Assembly (NCBI GenBank): GCA_964035575.1 | Contig: OZ037852.1 | Coordinates: 1,364,001 to 1,428,000, forward strand | Origin: Rhynchopus sp. YZ270_cl-10 | Taxonomy: Eukaryota > Euglenozoa > Diplonemea > Diplonemida > Diplonemidae | DNA length: 64,000 nucleotides | Reading direction: 5' to 3' | Shown: positions 23,631 to 34,277 of the stretch, in pieces | How the letters are laid out: each line of letters starts with the position of its first letter | How positions within the stretch are numbered: the stretch's first letter is position 1 | Made by a program: the position numbers and the translations under genes | The notes under the pieces: generated by a model | What the model was told of the DNA's origin: nothing | Database searches by the model: none | The model's input: only the letters and a program-made list of their open reading frames with translations

Positions 23631-24011
23631 ATGAAAACAAATACAAAAATGGCAAAAGTGAGTAAAACCGTGCAAGGGGCACTGGACTTTGCTAGGGCTC
23701 TGGGGGAAACGCAGTTCTCAGGGGAGAAGACTCGCAAGGAGGTTCTTGCCTACGCGAAGGCACGCAGTTGTTACCGTAGGGGTTTCCGGGAAGACGTGTG
23801 GTTCAAAGCTTTATGGAAAGCGAGAGGAATATCCCTCATCCTTCACAGGAAGAACACCACCCGTGGGGGACGCGCGGTCCAACTGTATTTCTGCAGTAAC
23901 CTGGATGAGTGTGTGGGTGTGCCATCAGAAGGTACGTTTTGCACAAGCCTTCCGCGTGTTTGGAGGCACGGACAACGACGCCGCTGCCATTCTCCTTGCT
24001 GTAAGGGGTAA
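23631..24011 (+). CDS. small ORF on the left palindrome arm, unknown
   Basis: 126 codons; the first 101 lie in the arm and are the same as in the opposite-strand ORF. Starts MKTNTKMAKVSKTV and is basic, with LAYAKARSCYRRGF and a GISLILHRKN segment; the last 25 codons run into the spacer. Not recognised. Codons look less T-rich than the surroundings, but coding status is unproven. Confidence 0.3.
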   Translation: MKTNTKMAKVSKTVQGALDFARALGETQFSGEKTRKEVLAYAKARSCYRRGFREDVWFKALWKARGISLILHRKNTTRGGRAVQLYFCSNLDECVGVPSEGTFCTSLPRVWRHGQRRRCHSPCCKG

Positions 24012-24022
24012 ATACGCGTTGT

Positions 24023-24337
24023 TCACCCCTCCGTACCTTCTGATGGCACACCCACACACTCATCCAGGTTACTGCAGAAATACAGTTGGACCGCGCGTCC
24101 CCCACGGGTGGTGTTCTTCCTGTGAAGGATGAGGGATATTCCTCTCGCTTTCCATAAAGCTTTGAACCACACGTCTTCCCGGAAACCCCTACGGTAACAA
24201 CTGCGTGCCTTCGCGTAGGCAAGAACCTCCTTGCGAGTCTTCTCCCCTGAGAACTGCGTTTCCCCCAGAGCCCTAGCAAAGTCCAGTGCCCCTTGCACGG
24301 TTTTACTCACTTTTGCCATTTTTGTATTTGTTTTCAT
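24023..24337 (-). CDS. small ORF on the right palindrome arm, unknown
   Basis: 104 codons, the mirror copy of the ORF at 23631-24011, ending a few codons into the spacer. Keeping the frame identical on both arms may reflect gene conversion between arms rather than selection. Confidence 0.3.
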   Translation of the reverse strand: MKTNTKMAKVSKTVQGALDFARALGETQFSGEKTRKEVLAYAKARSCYRRGFREDVWFKALWKARGISLILHRKNTTRGGRAVQLYFCSNLDECVGVPSEGTEG

Positions 24338-24628
24338 CCTGTTGTCAAGTAAGTTGTGTGGGAAATTATGGGAAAATGTAGGTTTCCTATAGGAACCTAT
24401 AGGAAACCAAGGGTACCAATTTTTACCGTTGGTTTATTTTGCTCTCGGGGGGTATCCATCATATTTCCAATTGGACTTTTTGCTCGTCGTTTTTTTTATT
24501 GAACCCAGAAACTTAACTCTGAGTTCATTAAAAAAAAAATCGGGGAGAAAGTCCCAGTAGAACCCAGATGAAATAAAAATAAGGACCCCAGGTTACCTTT
24601 TGGGGGGGGTGGTTTATGGACCGTGCCA

Positions 24629-24845
24629 TACTGTGTATACTGTGTATACTGTGTATACTGTGTGTACTGTGTGTACTGTGTGTACTGTGTGTACTGTGTG
24701 TACTGTGTGTACTGTGTGTACTGTGTGTACTGTGTGTACTGTGTGTACTGTGTGTACTGTGTGTACTGTGTGTACTGTGTGTACTGTGTGTACTGTGTGT
24801 ACTGTGTGTACTGTGTGTACTGTGTGTACTGTGTATACTGTGTAG
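24629..24845. repeat. 9-bp minisatellite, ACTGTGTGT units
   Basis: About 23 units. The edge units read ACTGTGTAT and the inner ones ACTGTGTGT, so the inner variant was amplified. Immediately followed by GCGGAAATTGACCAAAA. Confidence 0.95.
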
Positions 24846-25016
24846 TGCGGAAATTGACCAAAAAATGAGAACTTGCCTGTCGCCACCCCATAATAAATGT
24901 TATTCGCATGTCATTCGCATCCTGTTCGCATTGGCCAATGCGAACAGGATGCGAATACCCAATGCGAACAGGATGCGAATGATGCGAATGAGCCGTTCGC
25001 ACGCTATGTATGCCTA

Positions 25017-25802
25017 GGGGGGGTCATATCTATGTGAGAAAATGACATTTTTCAAAAATGCCCGAAAACCCCACAAAAAGGGTAAAAACCAAGAAAATCC
25101 ACCCCACAGGCCCAAAAAAATGTGGTGTGCCCCGCTTTCCACCCTTTTTGTGCCTCTCAGGTACCCAAATCGCGGTTTTTAAAAAATTGCCTACCAGTGG
25201 TACCTGAGGCAGGCTATTTGTGGGCAATTTGCAAAAACACCCTCCCACACCGGTTCCACACCGTTTTTTTGATGTTTTATGGGGCATGCGCCCCCACAGG
25301 TGCCCAGGACCACCCTGGAATCGGGTTTCTGCAACTTTCTGGGTGTTTGAAATAAAATATGGGCGTTTTTAGGCCATTTTCAGGCTATTTTGGCCTATTT
25401 TGGCCTATTTTCACTGCCTGACCGGTGTTTCAGGTTTTATGAGGTTTGAGCCCCAACAGGTGTCACGAAACACCCCAGTAACGGTTCTGTGGGTCTCCTG
25501 TGGGGTTTTGGGGGTGAAATATACCCTTTACTCTATGTTCTGGGCCATATTGGGGTGTTTTCTGTTTCATAGTCAACCTGAAGGGCAAACCAAGGGGGCA
25601 CTCAGGTACCACATGTAGGCAATTTTTAAAAAACTGTGATTTGGGCCCCTGAGAGGCACAAAAAGGGTGGAAAACGGGGCACACCACATTTTTTTGGGCC
25701 TGTGGGGTGGATTTTCTACTTTTTTTTACCTTAGAATCGCTTTTGACAACATTTTGAAAAATGTCATTTTCTCACACTTTTAATACAGGATATGACCGCC
25801 CC
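25017..25802. mobile_element. TA-flanked element with G-run/C-run ends, 1
   Basis: Left GGGGGGGTCATATC and right GATATGACCGCCCC, with TA at 25015-25016 and 25803-25804. Inner arms of about 190 bp are near complements. No coding frame seen. TA flanks would suit a Tc1/mariner-type mechanism, without further support. Confidence 0.75.
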
Positions 25803-26139
25803 TAAACCCCCCCCCCCCCCCCCCCCCCTAGGCATACATACACGGCGGGGTCCACACACCCGAGGGTCCGTAAATTTTACGGACCCTCATTACGGACCCT
25901 CAAGTGCGGACCCGGGTCCGTAATTACGGACCCTAGGGTCCGTAATTACGTACCCTAGGGTCCGTAATTACGGACCCTAGGGTACGTAATTACGTGGTCT
26001 AAGGTGGGAAATCACTGTTTGGATGTGTGACTGCTGGTCGAAAAGCCCTGGGAGCAAACCGAGTGGTACACAGGTACCACATGATAGACCATGATCATGT
26101 GGGCCTATCCCAAGTTACATACCGAAAAAAGTCGTGAGC

Positions 26140-27240
26140 TCGGTAAGTTGTCAAAGACGTCTTCCACCATGCACTGAGGAGATAATGATCCAACAATTTA
26201 CAAGAAAGATTACTTAACCTACTGCTGGAGTTGCCAGGTCGTAGTAACACACAAAGTGTGCCTCCGTTCGGGAAGACCGGATATTCTAGAGACCAAAAAG
26301 GCCTCAAGAATATCTTCCGGTAGTCAAGGTATAACCGAGTGAACGGCCCAAGACCCCCGTGGAGAAGTTAAATGTTGTAATGCTATCAAGTACAAACTGC
26401 GAACACTGTCTTACCCTCCTCAATACATGGTGGAATATGTCTTTGACAACAAACCGAGCTCAAGAGTTTTTAAACTTCCCTGAGGGAATGCGAGACGCAA
26501 AATTTACCACCAGACCCTGTCTTCGTGCACCTTCGGTGCAACGCTGCAGACAGGCCAAACTGCGTTGGACTCAGAGGAATGCCTGCTGTGCAGTGTATCA
26601 ATGAGAACCAAGTCCCAGCAACAAGGGGCGCCTTTTGGCGGGCGTTGTTGAGGGTGTTTGGGGTGCAAAGTTTTCCACAATTTTGATGCGCGGGTACAGA
26701 AGTGTTGTCTTGTTCTTTCATCTTTAGGAATGTAAATGTCAATCGCGTTTAACTACCACTAGGGCTTGTTCAGTGAACCCACAAGGGGTCGAAGGGGGTT
26801 GGTTATCCCATAGCTATCAAAGGTTGTGTCGACCAGGCTAATCCACTATGTTACGCTGTACGTTGTTAAATCCGAAGAAATAACACTTTAGCAGCCGCAG
26901 GAAGTTTGCTAAAAAGAGTGCCTCACGCTACACAAACCACCACCCGCGATTGACTTAGATGTTATAACAAAGAGAATTCAGAACAAAACAACACCCTGCC
27001 CCATACACACTAAATTGTCATGCTTCAAGAGCATGCCTGGGCCAAAATTACTGTTGACCAAAAAGGCAACAAGACCACCCACAAGGAGTGTAAATTGTGC
27101 ACTGGTTTTCTGGGGGAACGCAATATTTTCTTGTGTCTAGTCCTCCGCAAGCAGAGGACAGACTTTCCGGAAGGTTTCCAAAGTCGAATTTCTTGCACTA
27201 GCTATGCTCCCTTGGTTAATGGCTATAGCAGTGACTGACT
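26140..27240 (+). repeat. decayed Mutator-like core copy
   Basis: Matches about 21540-22640 in order and orientation over some 1.1 kb. A second partial copy at 28320-28690 matches 21455-21830. Their own inverted ends were not found. Confidence 0.75.
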
Positions 27241-27959
27241 AAGTGTACCCACCCCCCTCCACCCAGATCTTCGTCCGCAAACTCAGAATAGATTGATGCG
27301 GGTAGATTTTGAGTTGTTGAATGTCGGACCGCGGTGAAGCTTCTCATCGCAATCGCGGGTGCAGTTCAGACTTCACGATCCTGTGATAAGTGTAAATGTG
27401 GGGTGTGATTAAGTTATGGTATACAAACGTAGTAGTCGGGAAAGGTGAGGTTAATAAAAAAGGCTATTTATTGCCGTGAAATAAGATAGATTTTTTCCAC
27501 GCTACAGGTCGAGAGAGTGACCTGCTGCACAAATGGTTCGAGTGAAGCGAGGTGAATTATGTGAAGCAGGTAACGAGCGCCTGTGGAACCAAATAGAAAC
27601 GTAACACTCATCACACGATAAAACCCATGGGAGAGGTTGTGGTGAAACGCACACACCTCGACCTGAGGAGTGGCTCTGCAGCGCGGTTCGTCCCCAGAAC
27701 CGCAAGTGTGTTCAAAATGCTTTGTTTCTATTTCCTCCTTCATGTCATGAGGTGACACAAAATGATTGGTGCGTAAAAAAATAGCTATTTAATAGTGTGA
27801 ACATTACGCGTTTATTTCGAGTTGAAAACACGAACAAGTTGAAATATGCGGCATTTTTTTGTTCAATCTTCACTAGTAACTGAAAGTTAAACATAATTAC
27901 ATACCTTGTCTTCCCCGTAACCTGCGCCTTCGCTGCTTTTAAGGTGCTTTCTCTGGGTG

Positions 27960-28084
27960 CCCAGTACCCAGTACCCAGTACCCAGTACCCAGTACCCAGT
28001 ACCCAGTACCCAGTACCCAGTACCCAGTACCCAGTACCCAGTACCCAGTACCCAGTACCCAGTACCCAGTACCCAGTACCCAGT
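27960..28084. repeat. 7-bp minisatellite, CCCAGTA units
   Basis: About 18 perfect units with the GTAC core spanning unit joints. Confidence 0.95.
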
Positions 28085-29283
28085 GTCTTCGAGAACCTAA
28101 AAATGCATTTTGTTGAAATTTTCTGGCTTTTTCTGAACTTTTCCCAGCTACTTTTCTGGTCGAGTAGCTATTTTCACTTTTCTGGTGTATGAGTAGGTTT
28201 TCTGGGTGGGAGACTGGATTCTGGGTACAGTGGTGTGTCTGGGCACCCAGGCACCTGGGTACTGGTGTATTTTCGGCCCAGTACCCCGGTACACGATACA
28301 CTGGTGTACAAGGAAAAAAGTTGTGAAAAAGCAACCACAGCTCCACATGACAAACACAAAAGTGTCCAGTCACGTGGGGCATTCATGCACTGAGGAGATA
28401 ATGATCCAACAATTTACAAGAAAGATTACTTAACCTACTGCTGGAAATTGCCAGGTCGTAGTAACACACAAAGTGCGCCTCCGTTCGGGAATACCGGATA
28501 TTCTAGAGACCAAAAAGGCCTCTTCCGCTGGTCAAGGTATAACCGAGTGAACGGCCCAAGACCCCCGTGGAGAAGTTAAATGTTGTAATGCTATCAAGTA
28601 CAAACTGCGACCACTGTCGTACCCTCCTCAATGCATGGTGGAAGATGTCTTTCACAACAAATAAGCTGTACACAGGTACACAGGTAAAACCCGTTAAAAT
28701 TGTGTGTGAAAGTTAAAAATAGCTATATTTGCATTTTTCGCCCAGCATTGAGGACACATAGTCCCACCAAGGGCAATTTTGTGATGTCAAAAAAAATTTT
28801 TTTTCGGACCAAAAATTGACTTGTTTTCGGTAAAACCCACTAAAAATTGTGGTACTCTAAACTGCGTTTTAGACCCCCACAGATGCTCAAAAGTGCCAAA
28901 TTTTGCTTTTAATGGCCTCAAATCGTCGAAATTAGCCCTAAACGGGGGCAAAAAAAATTTTTCGAGAGTCCCTTTCCCTGGGAGGCTCCGTAATTACGGA
29001 CCCTAGGGTACGTAATTACGGACCCTAGGGTCCGTAATTACGTACCCTAGGGTACGTAATGACACTCCGTAAAGAGGGACCCTCCTAACATGCCGTTTTA
29101 CGGACCCTCGGGGTGTGCGGACCCCGCCGTGTAGCGTGCGAACGGCTCATTCGCATCATTCGCATCCTGTTCGCATTGGGTATTCGCATCCTGTTCGCAT
29201 TGGCCAATGCGAACAGGATGCGAATGACATTTATTATGGGGTGGCGACAGGCAAGTTCTCATTTTTTGGTCAATTTCCGCACT

Positions 29284-29366
29284 ACACAGTATACACAGTA
29301 TACACAGTATACACAGTATACACAGTATACACAGTATACACAGTATACACAGTATACACAGTATAC
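29284..29366. repeat. 9-bp minisatellite, ACACAGTAT units
   Basis: About nine units at the place where the sister element has 23 units of a GTGTGTAC variant. Confidence 0.95.
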
Positions 29367-30143
29367 CATAGCTGATAAGCTAATAAAGCCTAATAGGATA
29401 TTAGCCTATTTAAGCCTTATAGAATAGGCTAATGAAACTGGAATAGGCTAATATTTTATTAGCCTATTCCAGTCCTTCCCAGCTACCACTGGTGGTACCT
29501 CTGTACAATTACGGTATATATAGTTGGTTGGTACCTTCTCTCCATGCAGTGAGACATTATCTACTAGGACTTTTTGATCGATTTTTTTTTTCTTTTGAAA
29601 GATTTTGAACCGATCTTTCAACTAAAGCCATTTTCGAAAACCGAAAAAACAGGTGCGCAGCCGGAATAATTTTTTTCTTCAAAATTTTCAGAAAAAAATA
29701 TCAGCGCCCCTCAATTTTCCATTTTCCATTTTTCTCATTTTATTTCGATTTCTGCTCCATTTGAAAGATCTGCTCAAAATCTTTCAATTGCGGCCAGGTA
29801 CGATCAAAAATATGCATCGGATCTCATTTTACCTATGGGAGAGAAGATCCGAGCAAATCGAAAAAAACGGTCGTGGTCCGCAAAGGGTTAACCCGTTAAA
29901 CAAATCCGAAAAATCCAAAATTTAAGGCCAACTCCGTTACAGACAACACAACTTATTTCTCTTGTGTTTTTCACTGATGAGCGTGAGTGAGGTGTATGTT
30001 ACAGCACCGACTGCAGCCTACGTCTAAGATGGCATATAATAGGCTATTAGCCCAATATTAGCCTATTATAAGACATACTGTGGGTGTTATAACGTTATCG
30101 ATAACGTTATAACAAGTGTTATTTTGGAATAACGTTATTCAGC

Positions 30144-30608
30144 AGTACAGTACAGTACAGTACAGTACAGTACAGTACAGTACAGTACAGTACAGTACAG
30201 TACAGTACAGTACAGTACAGTACAGTACAGTACAGTACAGTACAGTACAGTACAGTACAGTACAGTACAGTACAGTACAGTACAGTACAGTACAGTACAG
30301 TACAGTACAGTACAGTACAGTACAGTACAGTACAGTACAGTACAGTACAGTACAGTACAGTACAGTACAGTACAGTACAGTACAGTACAGTACAGTACAG
30401 TACAGTACAGTACAGTACAGTACAGTACAGTACAGTACAGTACAGTACAGTACAGTACAGTACAGTACAGTACAGTACAGTACAGTACAGTACAGTACAG
30501 TACAGTACAGTACAGTACAGTACAGTACAGTACAGTACAGTACAGTACAGTACAGTACAGTACAGTACAGTACAGTACAGTACAGTACAGTACAGTACAG
30601 TACAGTAC
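30144..30608. repeat. 5-bp array, AGTAC x93
   Basis: 465 bp of perfect units, the inverted counterpart of 20321-20980. Confidence 0.98.
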
Positions 30609-30929
30609 CCCTGCTAACGACCCACCCAGAGTGGGACAAAAAAAGCTCATCCCAAAATATGCCGATCACAAAAAAATCACAAAAAACCCCGATCATCCAA
30701 CAATCACACACCCACAGAATTCACACACTACTATAACATTCGCACTACGTTCGCATCATTCGCACTATGTTCGCATCGTTCGCATCATTCGCACATGCGA
30801 ATATAGTGCGAATATAGTGCGAATGATGCGAATGATGCGAACGACAATGCGAATGAATGCGAACAGGATGCGAATGCATTCGCACATGCGAATATATGCG
30901 AATGGTCATTCGCACGCTATGTATGCCTA

Positions 30930-32332
30930 GGGGGGGTCACATCCCATGTTAAAAGTGAGGACACCGACCAAAAAAAATTTTTTTTGAGAAAAAAATGGAC
31001 ATCACCCTGAAAAACCAGAAAATATGGTCCCCAGGTGACCTACAATTCAATTCCGCCTGGTTTTGGACACTTCTGAGCACTTGTGGGGGTCTAATTCGAA
31101 ATTTTCAAAAAAAAAAAAACGGCCTGGGACAGGGTTTGTACTTTGGCACCTTGCAAATCAGGGTGCAATCAAAACCCATTAAAAACACCGTTGGGACGCA
31201 TGGAGAGGGCGGGAAAAGTGCCGGGGGCACTGTATAGGCGGTTCTACGCCAAGTCTGCTCTAAAATCCTTGTTTAGGCGCAGTGGAATGGCAGTAAAGGC
31301 AAAGCGCCGTATCCACTGTGGAGTAGGCCTGCTGAAGGTGTCCTCAGAGGCGATTCTGCAAGTCCTGGGGAGATTGAGTTTAAGAAAACACATGAAAAGG
31401 GGAGGAAAGTGATGTGTGTGGCATTGGGCCTCCCACGCGTCCTCCTCGCGGGTCATTGCGCACGGCTTGTCGTCAAGCAGTCTGGCCTTGCCACATTGGA
31501 GCAGTGTGCGTAAGTTCCCAATACGGCGTTCCTTGCCCTTGTGAGCTTTGAGGACGTCTCGCTCTTGCCGCTATATTTTGTGGCGTGCCTGTCCGTGTTC
31601 ACAAGGGATGTCTCTTTCCTCCCACAGTAATCTGGGTGTGGGGTCTGAAGAAGACAAAGAAGACGAGGCAGATGCGGGTCGGTGCTTTAGTCGAGTCTAT
31701 GACTGGATATCCATATACGTGTCTAGTACAGAGCTATTGTAGACTGAACTGCAAAACCAAGGGGGGAATTGGGCATTGCAATATCTGGAAAGTCATACGA
31801 GGTGTTTTTTTCCGCAAGGGAAGGTACCCTGAGGGACCGGGTGAGGCAGTGACGGCAGATCTGCTCGATAATTTACACCTGACTAATTTTCCTCCCTAAA
31901 TTGATCACTCCCTGGCCTATTAATGGTGTGGGTACCTAAGCGCGTGTATACATTGGTCACTACGACCCACAAAATACAGATGCCAGGTGACCGTCTTGTC
32001 TTCTTTTGGCTGTATTCAAACGCACTTAGATGACATTAGTCAAGATGTATCCTTTACTTCCTAAAATATGAGTCATGGGCTGTTGCCATGGCCATATCTC
32101 GTTTATGTGCTAAAAAATAGGAATAAGCAAGGTACAGACCCTGTCCCACGACCCCTTTTTTTTTCGGAATTTTGATTTTCTGGTCACTTCCGGTCACTAT
32201 TTTTGGTATTTTTGGGCCTCCAGGACGTTTTCTAGGGGGTCTTGGGTAGTGACTTGTGGGGTCGGACACCGCGCTGCGCGTAGAATTCAAAAACCCTGAA
32301 AAAGTGCATTGTCCTCCCCTTGTGACCCCCCC
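30930..32332. mobile_element. TA-flanked element with G-run/C-run ends, 2
   Basis: Left GGGGGGGTCACA and right TGTGACCCCCCC, with TA at 30928-30929 and 32333-32334. The interior (31190-31880) is less T-rich than most of the window and carries a short basic ORF, but no long coding frame. Confidence 0.75.
31200..31412 (+). CDS. short basic ORF in the TA-flanked element, unknown
   Basis: 70 codons, Lys/Arg-rich (FRRSGMAVKAKRRIH, then GLLKVSSEAILQVLGRL). The helix-like SSEAILQVL segment faintly recalls the long helix of core histones. This is weak and could be chance. It may also be a decayed coding end. Confidence 0.25.
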   Translation: MERAGKVPGALYRRFYAKSALKSLFRRSGMAVKAKRRIHCGVGLLKVSSEAILQVLGRLSLRKHMKRGGK

Positions 32333-32334
32333 TA

Positions 32335-33246
32335 CCCCCCCCCCCCCCCCTTATTTTACCCCCTTTTTCAGAAAAAAACGGTTCAGGCCAAAATAACATG
32401 GTCCTTTACCCCCCCCCCTTATAGTACCCTGTTGTGGCTGGTACTTTACCCCCCTGGGGGGGTAAAGTACCAGCCACCAGGCAATTTTTGGGTAATTATC
32501 ACCGCGACACGCCACGTGGTGTTTTGCCACGAGGGACCTAAACCCACGAGCGAAGCGAGGGGGTTTAGGTCCCTCGTGACAAAACACCACCTGGCGTGTA
32601 ATTATGGGGTGATAGTTTCACATAATGCAGCGCATACCTGTATTGTTTGATGGTTTGTTGGGAGGGGCTGATGTGTTCAGCGGGTCGTACATCCGGAGAC
32701 TGTAGGACTGGTCTGATTTGAAGCTGGAGACAAGCTCGAAATGAGGAAAGGGTAAAGTGCAAATAATCCTTCACCCCTGTTTTTCATCGGGTGTGCAGGT
32801 AGATGGGTGCAGGTGGGTACGTTTGTGCCGCGTGGGCGATACGTTTGGGACACCTCACGGAATCTGAGGCAACATCGTCATCCCTGACCAGTCATGGTAC
32901 AGGCACGGGCAGAAAGATGATGTGGATGATGTGGATTTCCATGATTCATGACCACTTGCGAGGTCGCAAGGAGGTGAGAATTTTTTTTTCAGACGATACA
33001 TTTATCATTAGATCATGTGTCGTCACACTGTGTTGCACAAAATTTCACCCCACGGTGTATGAAAAAGTACCCCCTTCCCACCCAAAAACATGACCAAACC
33101 CATAACATGGTCCTTTACCCCCCCCCCCCCCCCCCTTACCCCCTCCTTTACCCCCCCCCCCCTTATTTTACCCCCCTTTTTCCAAAATTTCCGGTTCACC
33201 GACCCAAAGGGGGGGGGGGGGGTAAAGGACCACGAATAGGACTGAT
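32335..33246. repeat. C-run tail of the composite with two long palindromes
   Basis: CATGGTCCTTTACCCCC occurs directly twice (about 32398 and 33110). A near-perfect palindrome of about 44 bp is centred near 32456 (GGCTGGTACTTTACCCCC and its complement). A hairpin with arms of about 39 bp and a short loop spans about 32508-32600. Confidence 0.7.
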
Positions 33247-34102
33247 AATAAATAAGACCGAACACTGTCCCTGGACAAAAATCGGCAAAGCACAGAAACA
33301 GAGGACCGCTGCCAAAAAAAAGGTTGGAAACGACACTATAGTTTTCTCTCTCTCTCCCCCTCTTTTTTTTCGTCTTCGTTGTGTGCATTGCACGGTCATC
33401 AGGTACAGACATTATTTTTTTGTTTTCTTTCTTTCTTGAAAGGTGACTAACCTACCAAACGAGGCTTAGGTTCATCTTCCAAAAAAATCCTTTCTTTTTG
33501 GTCGTTTTTGAACGTCCTTGCTTTCTTCTTTGAAATGGAATGTGTATGAAACTTACTTTCTTTTTTTCCCCTCTTTAGGAGACGAAGCCCAAAGAAGCTC
33601 AGCTCAAAAAAAAAATTTTTCATAGTTGGAAGGTGAATTGAGTATTGCGAGGATAAGTTCATCGACACACGAATTGTAAAATTTGCCTCAATTTTTTAAA
33701 CCTATGCTTTCAATTTGAATGCATATGTTGAAATAATCTTTTGGCATTTTCTCAACATATCATAATGTGAACATGGTAACGTATATGGTGATAGGATGCA
33801 AAGTGGCGGCATCTATTGTGAAAAAGATGTGTTTTGCTGACACGAAAGGCACCACGCATCCTTCACAAAAAAAAAAAAAAAAATCTTCTCTCTCTCTCTC
33901 TTTCTTTGATTCTTAGTATTGTAATCATTCCTTTGTCATCATTTTAAGTTTCTTTTCTAAGTGATCAGTTTTGTTATCCCCCCTTCGTGGGCAGGAGAAA
34001 GGTCTTCTTGTGGACGGGGAAAATACGCGACCCTCTTGACCCTCTCTTGACTCTCATCTCTGTAAAAGCATTGTGTCCATCAAGTCCACTCATATCTTTG
34101 TT
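33247..34102. other. intergenic DNA, no gene seen
   Basis: T- and A-run-rich. Contains a copy of the GGTGACTAA...TTAGGTTCATC hairpin repeat at 33441-33478 and an ATGCATATG repeat at about 33705-33745. Confidence 0.55.
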
Positions 34103-34192
34103 TTTTTAGAGTGCTCTCTGGGGGGGTTCGATAACCCGCGGAGAACCAGTGCCTTGCCCTGCGTCCGCCGATGACCGGTGAGGCATTTGCAC
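34103..34192 (+). repeat. hairpin repeat R1, long copy, plus strand
   Basis: GGGTTCGATAACCC, then a CACCG-type stem (CCGATGACCGG) and GGTGAGGCATTTGCAC. Shorter R1 copies at 44403-44445, 44945-44998, 45908-45955, 51391-51420, 52266-52302 and 53312-53340 keep GTGCCTGCGTC at the left and GGCGTTTGCAC at the right, which pair. Some copies lack the central hairpin. Confidence 0.65.
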
Positions 34193-34226
34193 TTTCAAAT
34201 TCTCTTTACAAGCAGGTAGGGCTCTT

Positions 34227-34277
34227 TATAGGGGCCTATTATACCTTCTATTCAGTAGAATAGTTAGTATATGAAAC
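34227..34277 (+). repeat. hairpin repeat R3
   Basis: TATAC-ctt-CTATTC-agta-GAATAG-tta-GTATA forms a clean two-part stem. The same 40 bases recur at 37370-37412, and a shortened form at 45118-45150. In two copies it follows CACCCT(A/G)TTATACC. Confidence 0.7.

Larger units (their letters stand above)
23347..24621. mobile_element. perfect-looking palindrome, two 590-bp arms and 95-bp spacer
   Basis: Left arm 23347-23936 and right arm 24032-24621 have equal length and appear identical as reverse complements. Ends are GTCCATAAACCACC and its complement. It sits at the edge of the 9-bp array of the host element. Each arm has the same 101-104 codon frame. It may be a palindromic mobile element, and its transcript would fold into a long hairpin. 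Confidence 0.85.
19993..25012. mobile_element. CCTAGG-flanked element with CATTCGCA subterminal repeats, copy 1
   Basis: Ends CATACATAGCGTGCGAA and TTCGCACGCTATGTATG, between CCTAGG at 19987-19992 and 25013-25018. CATTCGCA/TGCGAATG words fill both ends. Without the inserted elements at 21067-22999 and 23347-24621 the body is about 1.8 kb, the size of its inverted sister at 29133-30925. A perfect 28-bp palindrome lies at 21011-21038. No transposase frame was found. Confidence 0.82.
25833..29132. mobile_element. CCTAGG-flanked element with GGGTCCGTAATTACG words, right tip lost
   Basis: Left end CATACATACACGGCGGGG after CCTAGG at 25827-25832. The complementary right end stops at CCCCGCCGTGTA and runs straight into the next element. 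Subterminal GGACCC/GTAATTAC palindromic words line both sides. The interior holds decayed copies of the Mutator-like core (26140-27240 and 28320-28690), an unassigned stretch (27300-27790) and a 7-bp array. Confidence 0.75.
29133..30925. mobile_element. CATTCGCA element, inverted sister copy, left tip lost
   Basis: Reverse-oriented copy of the 19993-25012 element without its two insertions. About 390 bp at 29497-29890 are present here and absent there. Right end CGCTATGTATG meets CCTAGG at 30926-30931; the other tip is fused to the preceding element. Confidence 0.82.
19111..33246. mobile_element. 14-kb nested composite inverted-repeat element
   Basis: The outer ends ATCAGTCCTATTCGTGGTCC (19111) and its complement closing at 33246 lead into long C and G runs. 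Between them sit, in order, elements at 19180-19986, 19993-25012, 25017-25802, 25833-29132, 29133-30925 and 30930-32332, each with its own ends. No clear flanking duplication was found for the outer pair, so the outer element is the least certain layer. Confidence 0.65.

Noticed and set aside
27468-27758. Minus-strand Cys-containing frame of 96 codons within the GGACCC element
   Set aside because: No family match, no start context, and flanked by decayed repeats; possible remnant but not supportable.
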